A DNA stretch of 64,000 nucleotides from Pseudomonas sp. IB20 (GTDB lineage Bacteria; Pseudomonadota; Gammaproteobacteria; Pseudomonadales; Pseudomonadaceae). Of this stretch, positions 1 to 8,785 are shown in pieces. Each line of letters starts with the position of its first letter. Positions within the stretch are counted from its first letter, which is position 1. The stretch is taken from contig NZ_CP046103.1 of NCBI RefSeq assembly GCF_009707325.1, forward strand, positions 868,001 through 932,000, read 5' to 3'. The notes below the pieces were generated by a model. It saw only the letters and a program-made list of their open reading frames with translations, searched no databases and had not been told where the DNA came from. Both the position numbers and the translations under genes were made by a program.

Positions 1-649
1 CCACCGCCAGGTTGTGGGAGATGAACACGTAGGCGGTGTTGAATTCCTGCTGCAGGTCCATGAACAGGTTGAGCACCTGGGCCTGGATCGACACGTCCAG
101 CGCCGAGGTCGGTTCATCCGCCACCAGCACTTTGGGTTGCAGCATCATGGCGCGGGCCAATGCGATGCGCTGACGCTGGCCACCGGAGAACATGTGCGGG
201 TAGCGCTGATAGTGCTCAGGGCGCAGGCCCACTTGCTTCATCATCGCCTGGACTTTCTCGCGGCGTTCAGCGGCGGACAGATTAGTGTTGATCAGCAGCG
301 GCTCGCCGAGTTGATCACCGACTTTCTGGCGCGGGTTCAACGACGCGTACGGGCTCTGGAACACCATCTGCACGTCTTTGCGTAATTGCTTGCGCTGGGC
401 CTTGTTGGCGCCGGCGACTTCCTGGCCGGCGATTTTCAGCGAGCCTGACGACGGTTCTTCAATCAGCGTCAGGGCGCGGGCCAGGGTGGATTTGCCGCAA
501 CCGGATTCGCCAACGACCGCCAGGGTCTTGCCGGCTTCCAGCTCAAACGACACACCATTAAGCGCGCGTACCAGCGCGTGGCCCTTGAACAGGCCACGGG
601 ACACTTCGTAGTGACGGGTCAGGTCGCGGGCGGTAAGAACGACGGCCAT
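1..649 (-). CDS. dppF: Dipeptide ABC transporter ATP-binding protein DppF (partial, 3' end outside window)
   Basis: One of the two cytoplasmic ATPases that power dipeptide import through DppBC. Only the first 216 codons are in the window; the gene continues past position 1. Visible are Walker A GESGCGKS (residues about 47-54), the signature FSGGQRQR, Walker B VLVADEPTSALD and the switch histidine in ISHNLAVV just at the edge. The start ATG overlaps the dppD stop (TAATG), so the two ATPases are probably translationally coupled. It is the last gene of the dpp operon seen here. DppF rather than DppD is inferred from position and from the N-terminal AVVLTARDLTRHYEV stretch typical of the F subunit. 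Confidence 0.93.
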   Translation of the reverse strand, partial: MAVVLTARDLTRHYEVSRGLFKGHALVRALNGVSFELEAGKTLAVVGESGCGKSTLARALTLIEEPSSGSLKIAGQEVAGANKAQRKQLRKDVQMVFQSPYASLNPRQKVGDQLGEPLLINTNLSAAERREKVQAMMKQVGLRPEHYQRYPHMFSGGQRQRIALARAMMLQPKVLVADEPTSALDVSIQAQVLNLFMDLQQEFNTAYVFISHNLAV

Positions 650-1617
650 TACGCCACCTCCTGGTTCAAGGGGTAGAAGCAGCGCGCAAGGCTGTTGCTT
701 TTCGGGTCAAGGCCAGGCCGCTGGGCACGGCAGGATTCCTGCACATACGGGCAGCGCGGCGACAACAGGCAACCCTGCGGCCGGTCATAACGACCGGGAA
801 CAATGCCCGGCAGCGTGGCCAGGCGCGTGGCGCCCAGGCTGTGCTCCGGGATTGCCTTGAGCAGCGCTTCGCTGTACGGGTGCGCCGGGATGTCGAACAA
901 CTGCGGCACCTGGCCGACTTCCACGGCTTGGCCGGCGTACATCACGCACACACGCTGGGCGGTTTCGGCCACCACGGCGAGGTCGTGGGTGATCAGCACC
1001 AGGCCCATGTTCTGCTCTTTCTGCAGGGCCAGCAGCAGCTCCATGATCTGCGCCTGGATGGTCACGTCCAAGGCCGTGGTCGGTTCGTCGGCGATCAGCA
1101 GTTTCGGCTCGCCGGCAATCGCCATGGCGATGGCCACACGCTGGCTCATACCGCCGGACAGTTGGTGCGGGTAGGCATCCATACGGCTGGCGGCGCCTGG
1201 GATTTCAACTTTTTCGAGCAGCTCGATAGCGCGTTTACGTGCTTGTCTGCCGGACATTTTCAGGTGCAGGCGCAGCACTTCTTCAATCTGGAAACCCACG
1301 GTGTAGCTGGGGTTCAGCGCGGTCATCGGGTCCTGGAACACCATCGCCAGGTCTTTGCCGACGATCTGGCGGCGCTGACGGTTACTCAGCTTGAGCATGT
1401 CCTTGCCGTCGAAGTTCAGCGCGTCGGCGGTGACGATCCCGGGGTGCTCGATCAGGCCCATCAGCGCCATCATGGTCACGGATTTACCCGAGCCCGACTC
1501 GCCAACGATCGCCAGTACTTCGCCTTTGTCGACGCAAATGTCGAGGCCATCGACCACCGGCACGGCGGTCTTGTCGCCGAAGCGCACATTGAGATTCTTG
1601 ATTTCTAACAGTGACAT
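649..1617 (-). CDS. dppD: Dipeptide ABC transporter ATP-binding protein DppD
   Basis: First ATPase of the dipeptide importer, 322 residues, normal for DppD. Walker A GESGSGKS lies at about 39-46, signature LSGGMSQR at 153-160, Walker B LLIADEP at 173-179 and the switch His at 211 (LITHDL). The C-terminal oligopeptide-transporter domain carries the family cysteine cluster [15 protein letters not shown]. The ATG at 1617 was chosen over an upstream in-frame codon because it has GAGGAG eight bases upstream; that Shine-Dalgarno sequence overlaps the dppC stop. The stop overlaps the dppF start by one base. It should assemble with DppF under the DppBC pore on the inner face of the membrane. Confidence 0.95.
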   Translation of the reverse strand: MSLLEIKNLNVRFGDKTAVPVVDGLDICVDKGEVLAIVGESGSGKSVTMMALMGLIEHPGIVTADALNFDGKDMLKLSNRQRRQIVGKDLAMVFQDPMTALNPSYTVGFQIEEVLRLHLKMSGRQARKRAIELLEKVEIPGAASRMDAYPHQLSGGMSQRVAIAMAIAGEPKLLIADEPTTALDVTIQAQIMELLLALQKEQNMGLVLITHDLAVVAETAQRVCVMYAGQAVEVGQVPQLFDIPAHPYSEALLKAIPEHSLGATRLATLPGIVPGRYDRPQGCLLSPRCPYVQESCRAQRPGLDPKSNSLARCFYPLNQEVA

Positions 1618-1627
1618 GGGAATCTCC

Positions 1628-2545
1628 TCAGGCGGCGTTCTTGAGTTTCGGGTCCAGCGCATCGCGCAGGCCGTCACCCATCAAGTTGATTGCCAGCACG
1701 CTGAGCAAAATGGTCAGACCCGGCAGGCTCACGACCCACCAGGCGCGTTCGATGTAGTCACGGGCCGAAGCCAGCATGGTGCCCCACTCAGGGGTTGGCG
1801 GTTGTACGCCAAGGCCAAGGAAGCCCAGGGCCGCGGCATCGAGAATCGCCGAAGAGAAGCTCAAAGTGGCCTGTACGATCAGCGGCGCCATGCAGTTAGG
1901 CAGCACGGTGATGAACATCAGGCGTGGCAGGCCGGCGCCGGCGAGGCGGGCGGCCGTCACGTAGTCGCGGTTCAGTTCGCCCATCACTGCAGCACGGGTC
2001 AGACGCACATAGGATGGCAACGACACGATGGCGATAGCGATCACGGTGTTGATCAGGCCAGGGCCGAGGATCGCGACAATGGCGACAGCCAGCAGCAGCG
2101 ACGGCAGGGCCAGCATGATGTCCATCAAGCGCATGATGGTTGGGCCAAGCAGGCGCGGGAAGAAGCCAGCGAACAGGCCTAGCAGGATGCCTGGAATCAG
2201 CGACATCACCACCGACGACAAGCCGATCAGCAAGGACAGGCGCGAACCCTGGATCAGGCGCGAAAGCAGGTCACGGCCCAGCTCGTCGGTACCGAGCAGG
2301 AACTGGATCTGCCCGCCTTCCAGCCACGACGGCGGGGTCAGCAGGAAATCGCGGTATTGCTCGCTGGGGTTATGCGGCGCAACCCACGGGGCGAAGATCG
2401 CGCAAAACACGATGAGGGTCATGAATAGCAGGCCGGCAACCGCACCTTTGTTCTTGGAGAAGGCTTGCCAGAATTCTTTGTAAGGGGACGGGTACAGCAG
2501 GCTTTGATCGACTGCTACCGCTTGTGTAGATGGGGTCATGGTCAT
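1628..2545 (-). CDS. dppC: Dipeptide ABC transporter permease DppC
   Basis: Inner-membrane permease subunit, 305 residues, expected for DppC. It has the N-terminal OppC-type segment (one helix at about 35-55), then the binding-protein-dependent permease domain with about five more helices. The EAA loop that docks on the ATPases is visible as [18 protein letters not shown] second in-frame ATG lies two codons inside (2539); either could be used. It begins four bases after the dppB stop and ends within the dppD ribosome-binding site, so dppB, C, D and F form a tight translational unit. Confidence 0.95.
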   Translation of the reverse strand: MTMTPSTQAVAVDQSLLYPSPYKEFWQAFSKNKGAVAGLLFMTLIVFCAIFAPWVAPHNPSEQYRDFLLTPPSWLEGGQIQFLLGTDELGRDLLSRLIQGSRLSLLIGLSSVVMSLIPGILLGLFAGFFPRLLGPTIMRLMDIMLALPSLLLAVAIVAILGPGLINTVIAIAIVSLPSYVRLTRAAVMGELNRDYVTAARLAGAGLPRLMFITVLPNCMAPLIVQATLSFSSAILDAAALGFLGLGVQPPTPEWGTMLASARDYIERAWWVVSLPGLTILLSVLAINLMGDGLRDALDPKLKNAA

Positions 2546-2549
2546 GATC

Positions 2550-3560
2550 TCAGCGCTGGTGACGGATGCGTGGGTTAGCGAAGCCGTAGAGGATATCCAC
2601 CACGAAGTTCACCAGGATCACCAGGCAGGCGATCAGCAGGATGCCGTTTTGCACCACCGGGTAGTCTCGCGCGCCAATGGCTTCGATCAGCCATTTGCCG
2701 ATGCCGGGCCACGAGAAAATGGTTTCGGTCAGGACCGCACCGGCCAGCAGGGTGCCGACTTGCAGGCCGACCACGGTGAGTACTGGGATCAGCGCGTTAC
2801 GCAGGCCGTGTACGAACACCACGCGCGCCGGCGACAGGCCTTTGGCCTTGGCAGTGCGGATGTAGTCTTCGCGCAGTACTTCGAGCATCGATGAACGGGT
2901 CATCCGGGCGATCACCGCCAGCGGGATGGTGCCGAGCACGATGGCCGGCAGGATCAGGTGGTGCAAGGCATCCCAGAAAGCGTCCGGCTCGTCAGCCAGC
3001 AAGGTGTCGATCAGCATAAAGCCGGTGCGTGGCTCGATGTCATAGAGCAGGTCGATACGCCCGGAAACCGGGGTCCAGCCCAGGCTTACCGAGAAGAACA
3101 TGATCAGGATCAGGCCCCACCAGAAAATCGGCATCGAATATCCCGCGAGGGAGATGCCCATCACCCCATGGTCGAACAGGGATCCTCGTTTCAAGGCCGC
3201 GATCACCCCGGCCAACAGGCCCAGGATACCGGCGAACAACAGGGCGGCCATGGACAGTTCCAGGGTCGCGGGGAAGAGGGCGGTGAATTCGGTCCACACG
3301 CTGGTGCGGGTGCGAAGGGATTCACCGAGGTCGCCCTGGGCGAGCTTGCCTACGTAGTCAAAATATTGCGCGTACAGCGGCTTGTTAAGGCCGAGGCGTT
3401 CCATTGCCTGTGCGTGCATCTCTGGGTCGACTCGTCGTTCGCCCATCATGACTTCGACAGGGTCGCCGGGGATCATGCGAATCAACGCAAACGTCAGCAA
3501 CGTGATGCCGAAAAACGTGGGGATCAATAACCCCAATCGGCGGGCAATAAAGCTAAACAT
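2550..3560 (-). CDS. dppB: Dipeptide ABC transporter permease DppB
   Basis: Second permease of the dipeptide importer, 336 residues (the E. coli protein is about 339). It starts MFSFIARRLGLLIPTFFGIT, the usual DppB/OppB N-terminus, followed by six helices. The EAA motif appears as EVLREDYIRTAKAKGL. I take the ATG at 3560, preceded by GAGGT about a dozen bases upstream, rather than a non-ATG codon 16 residues earlier that lies in the leader. A strong hairpin (3597-3622) separates it from the upstream binding-protein gene, which would let the soluble protein be made in excess over the membrane core. Confidence 0.94.
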   Translation of the reverse strand: MFSFIARRLGLLIPTFFGITLLTFALIRMIPGDPVEVMMGERRVDPEMHAQAMERLGLNKPLYAQYFDYVGKLAQGDLGESLRTRTSVWTEFTALFPATLELSMAALLFAGILGLLAGVIAALKRGSLFDHGVMGISLAGYSMPIFWWGLILIMFFSVSLGWTPVSGRIDLLYDIEPRTGFMLIDTLLADEPDAFWDALHHLILPAIVLGTIPLAVIARMTRSSMLEVLREDYIRTAKAKGLSPARVVFVHGLRNALIPVLTVVGLQVGTLLAGAVLTETIFSWPGIGKWLIEAIGARDYPVVQNGILLIACLVILVNFVVDILYGFANPRIRHQR

Positions 3561-3596
3561 CTTGTTGTGTACCTCAATCAGCCGGTTAGGCAGGTT

Positions 3597-3622
3597 CGGC
3601 ACCGTCAATGTCGACGGTGCCG
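3597..3622 (-). other. Intercistronic hairpin between dppA4 and dppB
   Basis: Perfect 10-bp inverted repeat, CGGCACCGTC and GACGGTGCCG, with a 6-base loop, lying between the stop of the binding-protein gene at 3634 and the dppB start. There is no following U tract on the transcribed strand, so it looks more like an RNA-stability or partial-attenuation element than a full terminator. Confidence 0.7.
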
Positions 3623-3633
3623 AGCGTCTCTTA

Positions 3634-5232
3634 TTACTTCACCTGGGTGGTGGCGAAGTTATTTGTAGTCAGAGGGCTTTGGGTAAAGCCTTCGACGTTT
3701 TTGCGCATGGCGGTGAACATTTTCGGGTAAGCCATGGGAATCCAGGGTTGATCCTTCTCGAAAACGTCCATGGCTTGTTCGTAGAGTGCAGCCCGTTTCG
3801 AGGGTTCCTCGATGGCGCGTGCCTTATCGATCAAGTCTTGAAACTCTTTGTTACACCAGCGGGCGTAGTTTTCGCCGTTTTTGGCTGCATCGCAACTCAG
3901 GTTTGGCGTGAGGAAGTTATCCGGGTCACCGTTATCGCCTGCCCAGCCAGCCGACACCATGTCGTGCTCGCCGTTTTTTGCGCGCTTGAGCATTTCGCCC
4001 CATTCCATGACTCTGATGTTGACCTTCAGGCCAATCTGCGCCAGATCCGCCTGCATGCGCTGGGCGCCGAGCATTGGGTTAGGGTTGGTCGGGCCACCGC
4101 CATTACGGGTGAACAAGGTGAACTCGGTGCCTTCCGGTACGCCGGCTTCCTTGAGCAGGGCGCGGGCCTTGTCCAGGTCGCGCGGTGGGTTCTTCAGCTT
4201 GTCGCTGAAACCCAGCAGCGTCTGTGGATACGGGCCAGTGGCGTCGATGGCGTTGCCTTTGCCATACAGGGATTCGTTGTAGCCTTTCTTGTCGAACGCG
4301 ATGTTGATCGCGTGACGCACCCGCGCGTCGCTCATGTACTTGTGGGTGGTGTTCATGGCGGTGTAGCTGGTGGTCATGGCCGCCAGTTCCGCGACTTTCA
4401 GGTTTGGATCAGCCTTGGCGCTCGGCACGTCATCGGGCTTGGGATACAGCGCGATCTGGCATTCGTTGGCCTTGAGCTTTTGCAGGCGCACGTTGCTGTC
4501 GGTAGTGATGGCCAGGATCAACGGGTCAGCTGGCGGCTTGCCACGGAAGTAATCCGGGTTGGCCTTGAAGCGCACTTGGGCGTCCTTGGCGTAGCGGGTG
4601 AAGATGAACGGGCCGGTGCCGATCGGCTTGGCGTTCAGGTCATCGGTCTTGCCGGACTTGAGCAACTGGTCGGCGTATTCGGCGGAGTGGATCGAGGAAA
4701 ACGCCATGGCCAGGTCGGCCAGGAACGGTGCTTCAGGACGGGTCAGGGTGAAGACAACGGTGTGGTCGTCGGTCTTCGTTACGCTCTTGAGCAGTTCCTT
4801 GAAACCCATGCTTTCAAAGTACGGGTAGCCCACAGCGGACTTGTTATGCCAAGGGTGGTTCGGGTCCAGCTGGCGCTGGAAGCTCCAAAGCACGTCGTCG
4901 GCATTCATGTTGCGCGTGGGTTTGAAGTAGTCGGTGGTGTGGAACTTGATGTCGTCACGCAGGTGAAAGGTGTAGGTCAGGCCATCGGCGCTGATTTCCG
5001 GCAGGGCCTTGGCCAGTGCAGGAATCACTTCGGTGGTGCCGGGCTTGAAGTCCACCAGGCGGTTGAACATGGTTTCGGCAGCGGCGTCAGCGGTGACGGC
5101 CGTGGTGTACAGGACCGGGTCGAAACCCTCCGGGCTGGCTTCGGTGCAGACCACCAGCGGTTTGGCCGAAACGCCGATCGCGACGCTCAACAGCGCAGCG
5201 GCAATGGCAGCTTGTAGCGGGAGCATTTTCAT
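3634..5232 (-). CDS. Periplasmic dipeptide-binding protein (fourth DppA paralogue, next to dppB)
   Basis: Solute-binding protein of the SBP_bac_5 family that delivers peptides to DppBC in the periplasm; 532 residues. A signal peptide (residues 1-23, ending VSAKP) precedes the mature start KPLVVCTEASPEGFD. Family marks include the TYTFHLRDDIKFH stretch near 90 and GWAGDNGDPDNF near 425. It differs more from the other three copies in the window than they do from one another (CTEASPEGFDPVLYTT against CSEGSPAGFD...QYTT). AGAGGG sits eight bases before the start. Position matches dppA4 of P. aeruginosa (from memory), downstream of the porin. Ligand specificity cannot be told from sequence alone. 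Confidence 0.9.
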   Translation of the reverse strand: MKMLPLQAAIAAALLSVAIGVSAKPLVVCTEASPEGFDPVLYTTAVTADAAAETMFNRLVDFKPGTTEVIPALAKALPEISADGLTYTFHLRDDIKFHTTDYFKPTRNMNADDVLWSFQRQLDPNHPWHNKSAVGYPYFESMGFKELLKSVTKTDDHTVVFTLTRPEAPFLADLAMAFSSIHSAEYADQLLKSGKTDDLNAKPIGTGPFIFTRYAKDAQVRFKANPDYFRGKPPADPLILAITTDSNVRLQKLKANECQIALYPKPDDVPSAKADPNLKVAELAAMTTSYTAMNTTHKYMSDARVRHAINIAFDKKGYNESLYGKGNAIDATGPYPQTLLGFSDKLKNPPRDLDKARALLKEAGVPEGTEFTLFTRNGGGPTNPNPMLGAQRMQADLAQIGLKVNIRVMEWGEMLKRAKNGEHDMVSAGWAGDNGDPDNFLTPNLSCDAAKNGENYARWCNKEFQDLIDKARAIEEPSKRAALYEQAMDVFEKDQPWIPMAYPKMFTAMRKNVEGFTQSPLTTNNFATTQVK

Positions 5233-5267
5233 TCAGAGCCCTCTGCAATCGATTGAACCAGACAAGC

Positions 5268-5302
5268 GTAGACGGCGGGTTCGTCATGAACCCGCCGTCT
5301 AC
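5268..5302 (-). other. Intercistronic hairpin between porin gene and dppA4
   Basis: Perfect 15-bp inverted repeat (GTAGACGGCGGGTTC and its complement) with a 5-base loop, 11 bases after the porin stop. It has no U run, so it is probably a 3' mRNA stabiliser or a leaky attenuator inside the dpp operon. Confidence 0.75.
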
Positions 5303-5312
5303 CTGGCGCTAA

Positions 5313-6707
5313 TTAAAGGATGTTGAACGGGATGGTAGTGACCAGGCGGAACTCACGGATGTTGCCGTCAGCCTGTTGGGCGCTGGCACGGTGAGTGACG
5401 TAGGTGCCACGGATGGTGGTGGCTTTCAGAGGGCCGCTCTGGATAGCGTAGGAAGTACCTACGCCGTATTCCTGGTGCTTCTCGCCGTCTTGGGACTGAA
5501 TACCGTTGTAAGCGAAGCCTTTCACGCCGCCGTCGCCGGTGTAGTGAGTACCATCAATGCCCCAGCCGCGAGCCGAGTAGATGTTGAACTTCAGGCCTGG
5601 CACGCCGTATTCAGCCATGTTGAGGCCGTAGGCAACCTGGAAGGACTTCTCGTTCGGACCGTTAAAGTCAGAGGTCAGGGAGTTGGCCAGGTAGATGCCG
5701 TTGGTTTCGTGCAGGTAGTCGAAGTACTCGTTACCGTTAACGGCCTGGTAGGAGAAGGTCAGGCTGTGGGCTTGGTGAGTCAGGCCCAGAGACAACGAGT
5801 AAGTGTCGTTGTCGATTTTGCCCATCTTCTTGCTGCCGGTGTCGGTGGTTTTGTAGTAGTTCAAGCCGGTGGTCAGTGCCAGAGTCTGGGCATCACCCAG
5901 TTCGTGGGTAGCGCCGAAGTAGTACTGGTTCCAGAAGTCTTCGACGTTAGCGGCAAAAACGCTGGTTTTCAGGCTTTTGAACGGCTGGTAGTTGAAGCCC
6001 AGGGTTTTGACCTTGTCGGTTTCCTGGCCATTGCCGTACTCGGAGCGGAATTTCGACAGGCTCTGTTCGGTACGTGGCGAAACGCGGTCAAAGATACCGC
6101 CCTGGAATGACAGGTTGCTGAGTTCCTGGCTGTCGAACGACACACCTTCAAAGCTTGAAGGCAGTGCACGGTTACCGATGGTGTCGACAATGCCGCTGCT
6201 GAAGTTCTGGCGACCGGCGGTCAAGGTGGTGTTCGAGACACGGAACTTCACGTTGGCCAGGCCCAGTTTGCTCCACTGGCCTACGGCATCGCCGTCGGAG
6301 TCAGCCAGCGTACGGTTGGAACCGCCCTTGATGTCACGCTTGCTGCGGTCCAGGGCCACAACGTTGTAAGCCGCCACTTCGGTCGCCACGCCCACGGTGC
6401 CTTGGGTGAAGCCCGAGGAGTAGTTAAGGATGGTGCCTTGCAGCCAGTTCGTACGGTTCGCGTCGGTTTCTGTCACGCCGTGCTTCTTGTAAGAGAAGCG
6501 CTGGCCACGGAATTTACGCTCGCTGGAGAACCAGTTACGGGTAGTACCGCCCAGGCTTTGACCGTCGACAAAGCCTTTGGCCTCGCTTTGGGCGCTGGTG
6601 CCGGCCAATGTGGTAGGAACGAAGTCCTGGCTTTGAGGTTCAGCGAAGGCGGTTGCCGTGATGCTGCTGATGGCCAAGGCCAGAAGCGCTTTGCTGCTCA
6701 GTTTCAT
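5313..6707 (-). CDS. opdP: OprD-family outer-membrane porin, OpdP-like
   Basis: Specific outer-membrane channel of the OprD family, 464 residues including a signal peptide (MKLSSKALLALAISSITATA, cleaved before EPQS). The repeated short amphipathic strands with aromatic residues and the early segment DSQ...TTRNWFSSERKFRGQRFS fit the 18-strand OprD barrel. The ATG at 6707 follows AGGAG; an earlier non-ATG codon in the same frame lies in untranslated leader. Location between binding-protein genes and the dpp ABC core matches the P. aeruginosa arrangement, where OpdP takes up glycine-glutamate-type dipeptides. The assignment to OpdP rather than another Opd protein rests mainly on this context. 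The chain ends IPFNIL, without the usual terminal aromatic residue. Confidence 0.85.
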   Translation of the reverse strand: MKLSSKALLALAISSITATAFAEPQSQDFVPTTLAGTSAQSEAKGFVDGQSLGGTTRNWFSSERKFRGQRFSYKKHGVTETDANRTNWLQGTILNYSSGFTQGTVGVATEVAAYNVVALDRSKRDIKGGSNRTLADSDGDAVGQWSKLGLANVKFRVSNTTLTAGRQNFSSGIVDTIGNRALPSSFEGVSFDSQELSNLSFQGGIFDRVSPRTEQSLSKFRSEYGNGQETDKVKTLGFNYQPFKSLKTSVFAANVEDFWNQYYFGATHELGDAQTLALTTGLNYYKTTDTGSKKMGKIDNDTYSLSLGLTHQAHSLTFSYQAVNGNEYFDYLHETNGIYLANSLTSDFNGPNEKSFQVAYGLNMAEYGVPGLKFNIYSARGWGIDGTHYTGDGGVKGFAYNGIQSQDGEKHQEYGVGTSYAIQSGPLKATTIRGTYVTHRASAQQADGNIREFRLVTTIPFNIL

Positions 6708-6832
6708 GGGTGAAGCTCCTTTGGTTCTCTTTTTAATGCCGGTCTTTTTAGGTGAACCGGCTATTGGGTGTGTAACTCGTTCAAGCCTTGCAAACGTTTG
6801 CCGTAGGAAATTTCCCAACAAAAGGCTGCACG

Positions 6833-6864
6833 TTTGCCAGGGAGCTAACTTCGCTCCCTGCAAA
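6833..6864 (-). other. Intercistronic hairpin between dppA3 and porin gene
   Basis: Inverted repeat TTTGCAGGGAGC / GCTCCCTGGCAAA with one bulged base and a 7-base loop, just after the stop of the binding-protein gene ending at 6878. A further 125-base leader separates it from the porin start. No U tract follows. Confidence 0.65.
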
Positions 6865-6877
6865 TCCGGTTATTTTC

Positions 6878-8482
6878 TTATGGGGTGATACTGACGCCCG
6901 AGAACACGTTGCGGCCGAAGGGGCTGACTTTGAACCCTTCAACTTTGGCGCTTAACGGCTGGTTGACCGTCGAGTGGGCGACTGGCGTGATCGGCACCTG
7001 TGTTTTAAGCAGTTGCTGCGCCTGTTTGTACAGAACAGTCCTTTGTTCGCGGTCGGTGACGACCTTGGCTTGCTTGATCAGCTTGTCGTACGCCGGGTCA
7101 CACCACATGGAGTAGTTGTTCCCGCCGATGGCGTCGCAGCTATACAGGGTGCCCAACCAGTTGTCCGGGTCACCGTTGTCGCCGGTCCAGCCGATCAGGC
7201 TGATATCGTGCTCACCGTTCTTGGTGCGCTTGATGTATTCGCCCCACTCGTAGCTGACGATCTTGACCTTGAGGCCGATCTTGGCCCAGTCGCTTTGCAG
7301 CATCTCGGCCATCAGTTTGGCGTTGGGGTTGTACGGCCGTTGCACCGGCATCGCCCACAGGGTGATCTCGGTGCCTTCCTTCACGCCGGCAGCCTTGAGC
7401 AGTGCCTTGGCTTTTTCCGGGTCGTAGGCGGCGTCCTTGATGGTATCGTCGTAGGACCACTGGGTCGGCGGCATGGCGTTGACCGCCAGCTGACCGGCGC
7501 CCTGGTACACGGCGTTGAGGATGCTCTGCTTGTTCACCGCCATGTCCAGCGCCTGGCGCACTTCGAGCTGGTCGAAGGGTTTGTGGCGCACGTTGTAGGC
7601 GATGTAGCCGAGGTTGAAGCCCGGCTTGGTCAGCAATTGCAGATTCGGGTCGGCCTTGAGAGCGTCGACGTCGGCCGGGCGCGGATGCAGGGTGATCTGG
7701 CATTCGCCGGCCTTGAGCTTCTGTACCCGCACCGATGCGTCGGTGTTGATCGCAAAAATCAGCTGGTCGAGCTTCACGCGGCTCGGGTCCCAGTACTGTT
7801 TGTTGCCCACATAACGAATCTGCGAGTCTTTCTGGTAGCGCTGGAACACAAACGGGCCAGTGCCGATCGGCTTCTGGTTGATGTCGCTCGGTTTGCCTTC
7901 TTTAAGCAGCTGCTCGGCGTACTCGGCCGACAGAATCGAGGCAAAGCTCATGGCGATGTTTTGTACGAACGCGGCGTCGACCGTGTTCAGGGTCATCACC
8001 ACGGTGTAAGGGTCGGTTTTCTCGACCTTGGCAATGTTCTTGTTCAGGCTCATCCCGGTGAAGTACGGAAACTCGGTGGGGTAGGCCTTGCGAAACGGGT
8101 ATTCAGGGTCAAGCATACGGTTGAAGGTGAACAGCACGTCGTCGGCGTTGAAGTCGCGCGTCGGCTTGAACTCCTTGTTGCTGTGGAACTTCACCCCTTC
8201 ACGCAGGTGGAAGGTGTAAGTCAGGCCGTCTTCGGAAATATCCCACTTGGTTGCCAGCCCAGGTACCACATTGGTTGAGCCCTTTTCGAATTCAACCAAG
8301 CGGTTGTACAGCGGCTCGGCGGCATCGTTGTCGGTGGCGGTGGTGTATTGCGCGGTGTCAAACCCTGCCGGACTGCCTTCAGAGCAGAACACCAGGCTCT
8401 TCTTGTCGGCGGCTTGGCCCATCGTAGCCACAGCCAGCAGGCTGGTGCCAAAAATTGCGGATAGAACGGTGGTATGGCGCAT
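6878..8482 (-). CDS. Periplasmic dipeptide-binding protein (DppA paralogue, third in operon)
   Basis: SBP_bac_5 family binding protein, 534 residues. Signal peptide about 1-24 (MGQAAD cleavage region), mature start KKSLVFCSEGSPAGFDTAQY. Conserved TYTFHLREGVKFHS near 90 and LIGWTGDNGDPDNW near 430 are visible. It is closest in sequence to the copy at 8786-10414 (shared GAGQLAVNAMPPTQWSYD). The start ATG at 8482 has AAGGA 12 bases upstream and GGGAT closer in. Upstream lies a 303-base spacer, so this gene and the porin may form a sub-unit of expression. Role: periplasmic capture of peptides for DppBCDF; likely different peptide preference from its neighbours. Confidence 0.9.
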   Translation of the reverse strand: MRHTTVLSAIFGTSLLAVATMGQAADKKSLVFCSEGSPAGFDTAQYTTATDNDAAEPLYNRLVEFEKGSTNVVPGLATKWDISEDGLTYTFHLREGVKFHSNKEFKPTRDFNADDVLFTFNRMLDPEYPFRKAYPTEFPYFTGMSLNKNIAKVEKTDPYTVVMTLNTVDAAFVQNIAMSFASILSAEYAEQLLKEGKPSDINQKPIGTGPFVFQRYQKDSQIRYVGNKQYWDPSRVKLDQLIFAINTDASVRVQKLKAGECQITLHPRPADVDALKADPNLQLLTKPGFNLGYIAYNVRHKPFDQLEVRQALDMAVNKQSILNAVYQGAGQLAVNAMPPTQWSYDDTIKDAAYDPEKAKALLKAAGVKEGTEITLWAMPVQRPYNPNAKLMAEMLQSDWAKIGLKVKIVSYEWGEYIKRTKNGEHDISLIGWTGDNGDPDNWLGTLYSCDAIGGNNYSMWCDPAYDKLIKQAKVVTDREQRTVLYKQAQQLLKTQVPITPVAHSTVNQPLSAKVEGFKVSPFGRNVFSGVSITP

Positions 8483-8785
8483 GACGATCCCAATCCTTGT
8501 TTGTTGTTGTCATCAGCGAGCAATCACCCAGGCTTTTGCCTGGGAGACATCACTGATCCCACACACAGCAAGTGCCTTTCCGTGCTTGGTGCTTCTGCTG
8601 TCCTACGACGTTATGGGTCTCGGACTTCGCAGTAAATACGCCAAAACGGATTGACCTTGTAGGTAACGGATGCACAGGTCGCGGCTCATTGCTGTAGGAC
8701 GGCAACGTTTCGGATGTGGTCTGTTTCCTATGGTCCAGGCGGATGCAATAACGGCGACGTTATGACGCGTCGCCGTTACTAATCC
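8483..8785 (-). other. 303-base spacer between two dppA paralogues
   Basis: No gene is visible here on either strand. It contains the ribosome-binding site of the downstream dppA (near 8483-8500), a hairpin near its upstream end (8750-8777) and otherwise unremarkable mixed sequence. I see no convincing sigma70 promoter on the transcribed strand, but the length would allow one. Confidence 0.5.
8750..8777 (-). other. Intercistronic hairpin after dppA2
   Basis: Perfect 10-bp inverted repeat AACGGCGACG / CGTCGCCGTT with an 8-base loop, nine bases past the stop of the binding-protein gene ending at 8786. Followed by ATTGC, not a U run, so not a canonical terminator. Confidence 0.7.

Noticed and set aside
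3382..5217. 611-codon open frame on the plus strand opposite the fourth dppA
   Set aside because: It is exactly antisense to a clear binding-protein gene, has no ribosome-binding site or family motif, and is a normal by-product of high-GC codon bias.
8750..8777. Terminator after the second dppA
   Set aside because: The stem is strong but no U tract follows on the transcribed strand; kept only as a hairpin.
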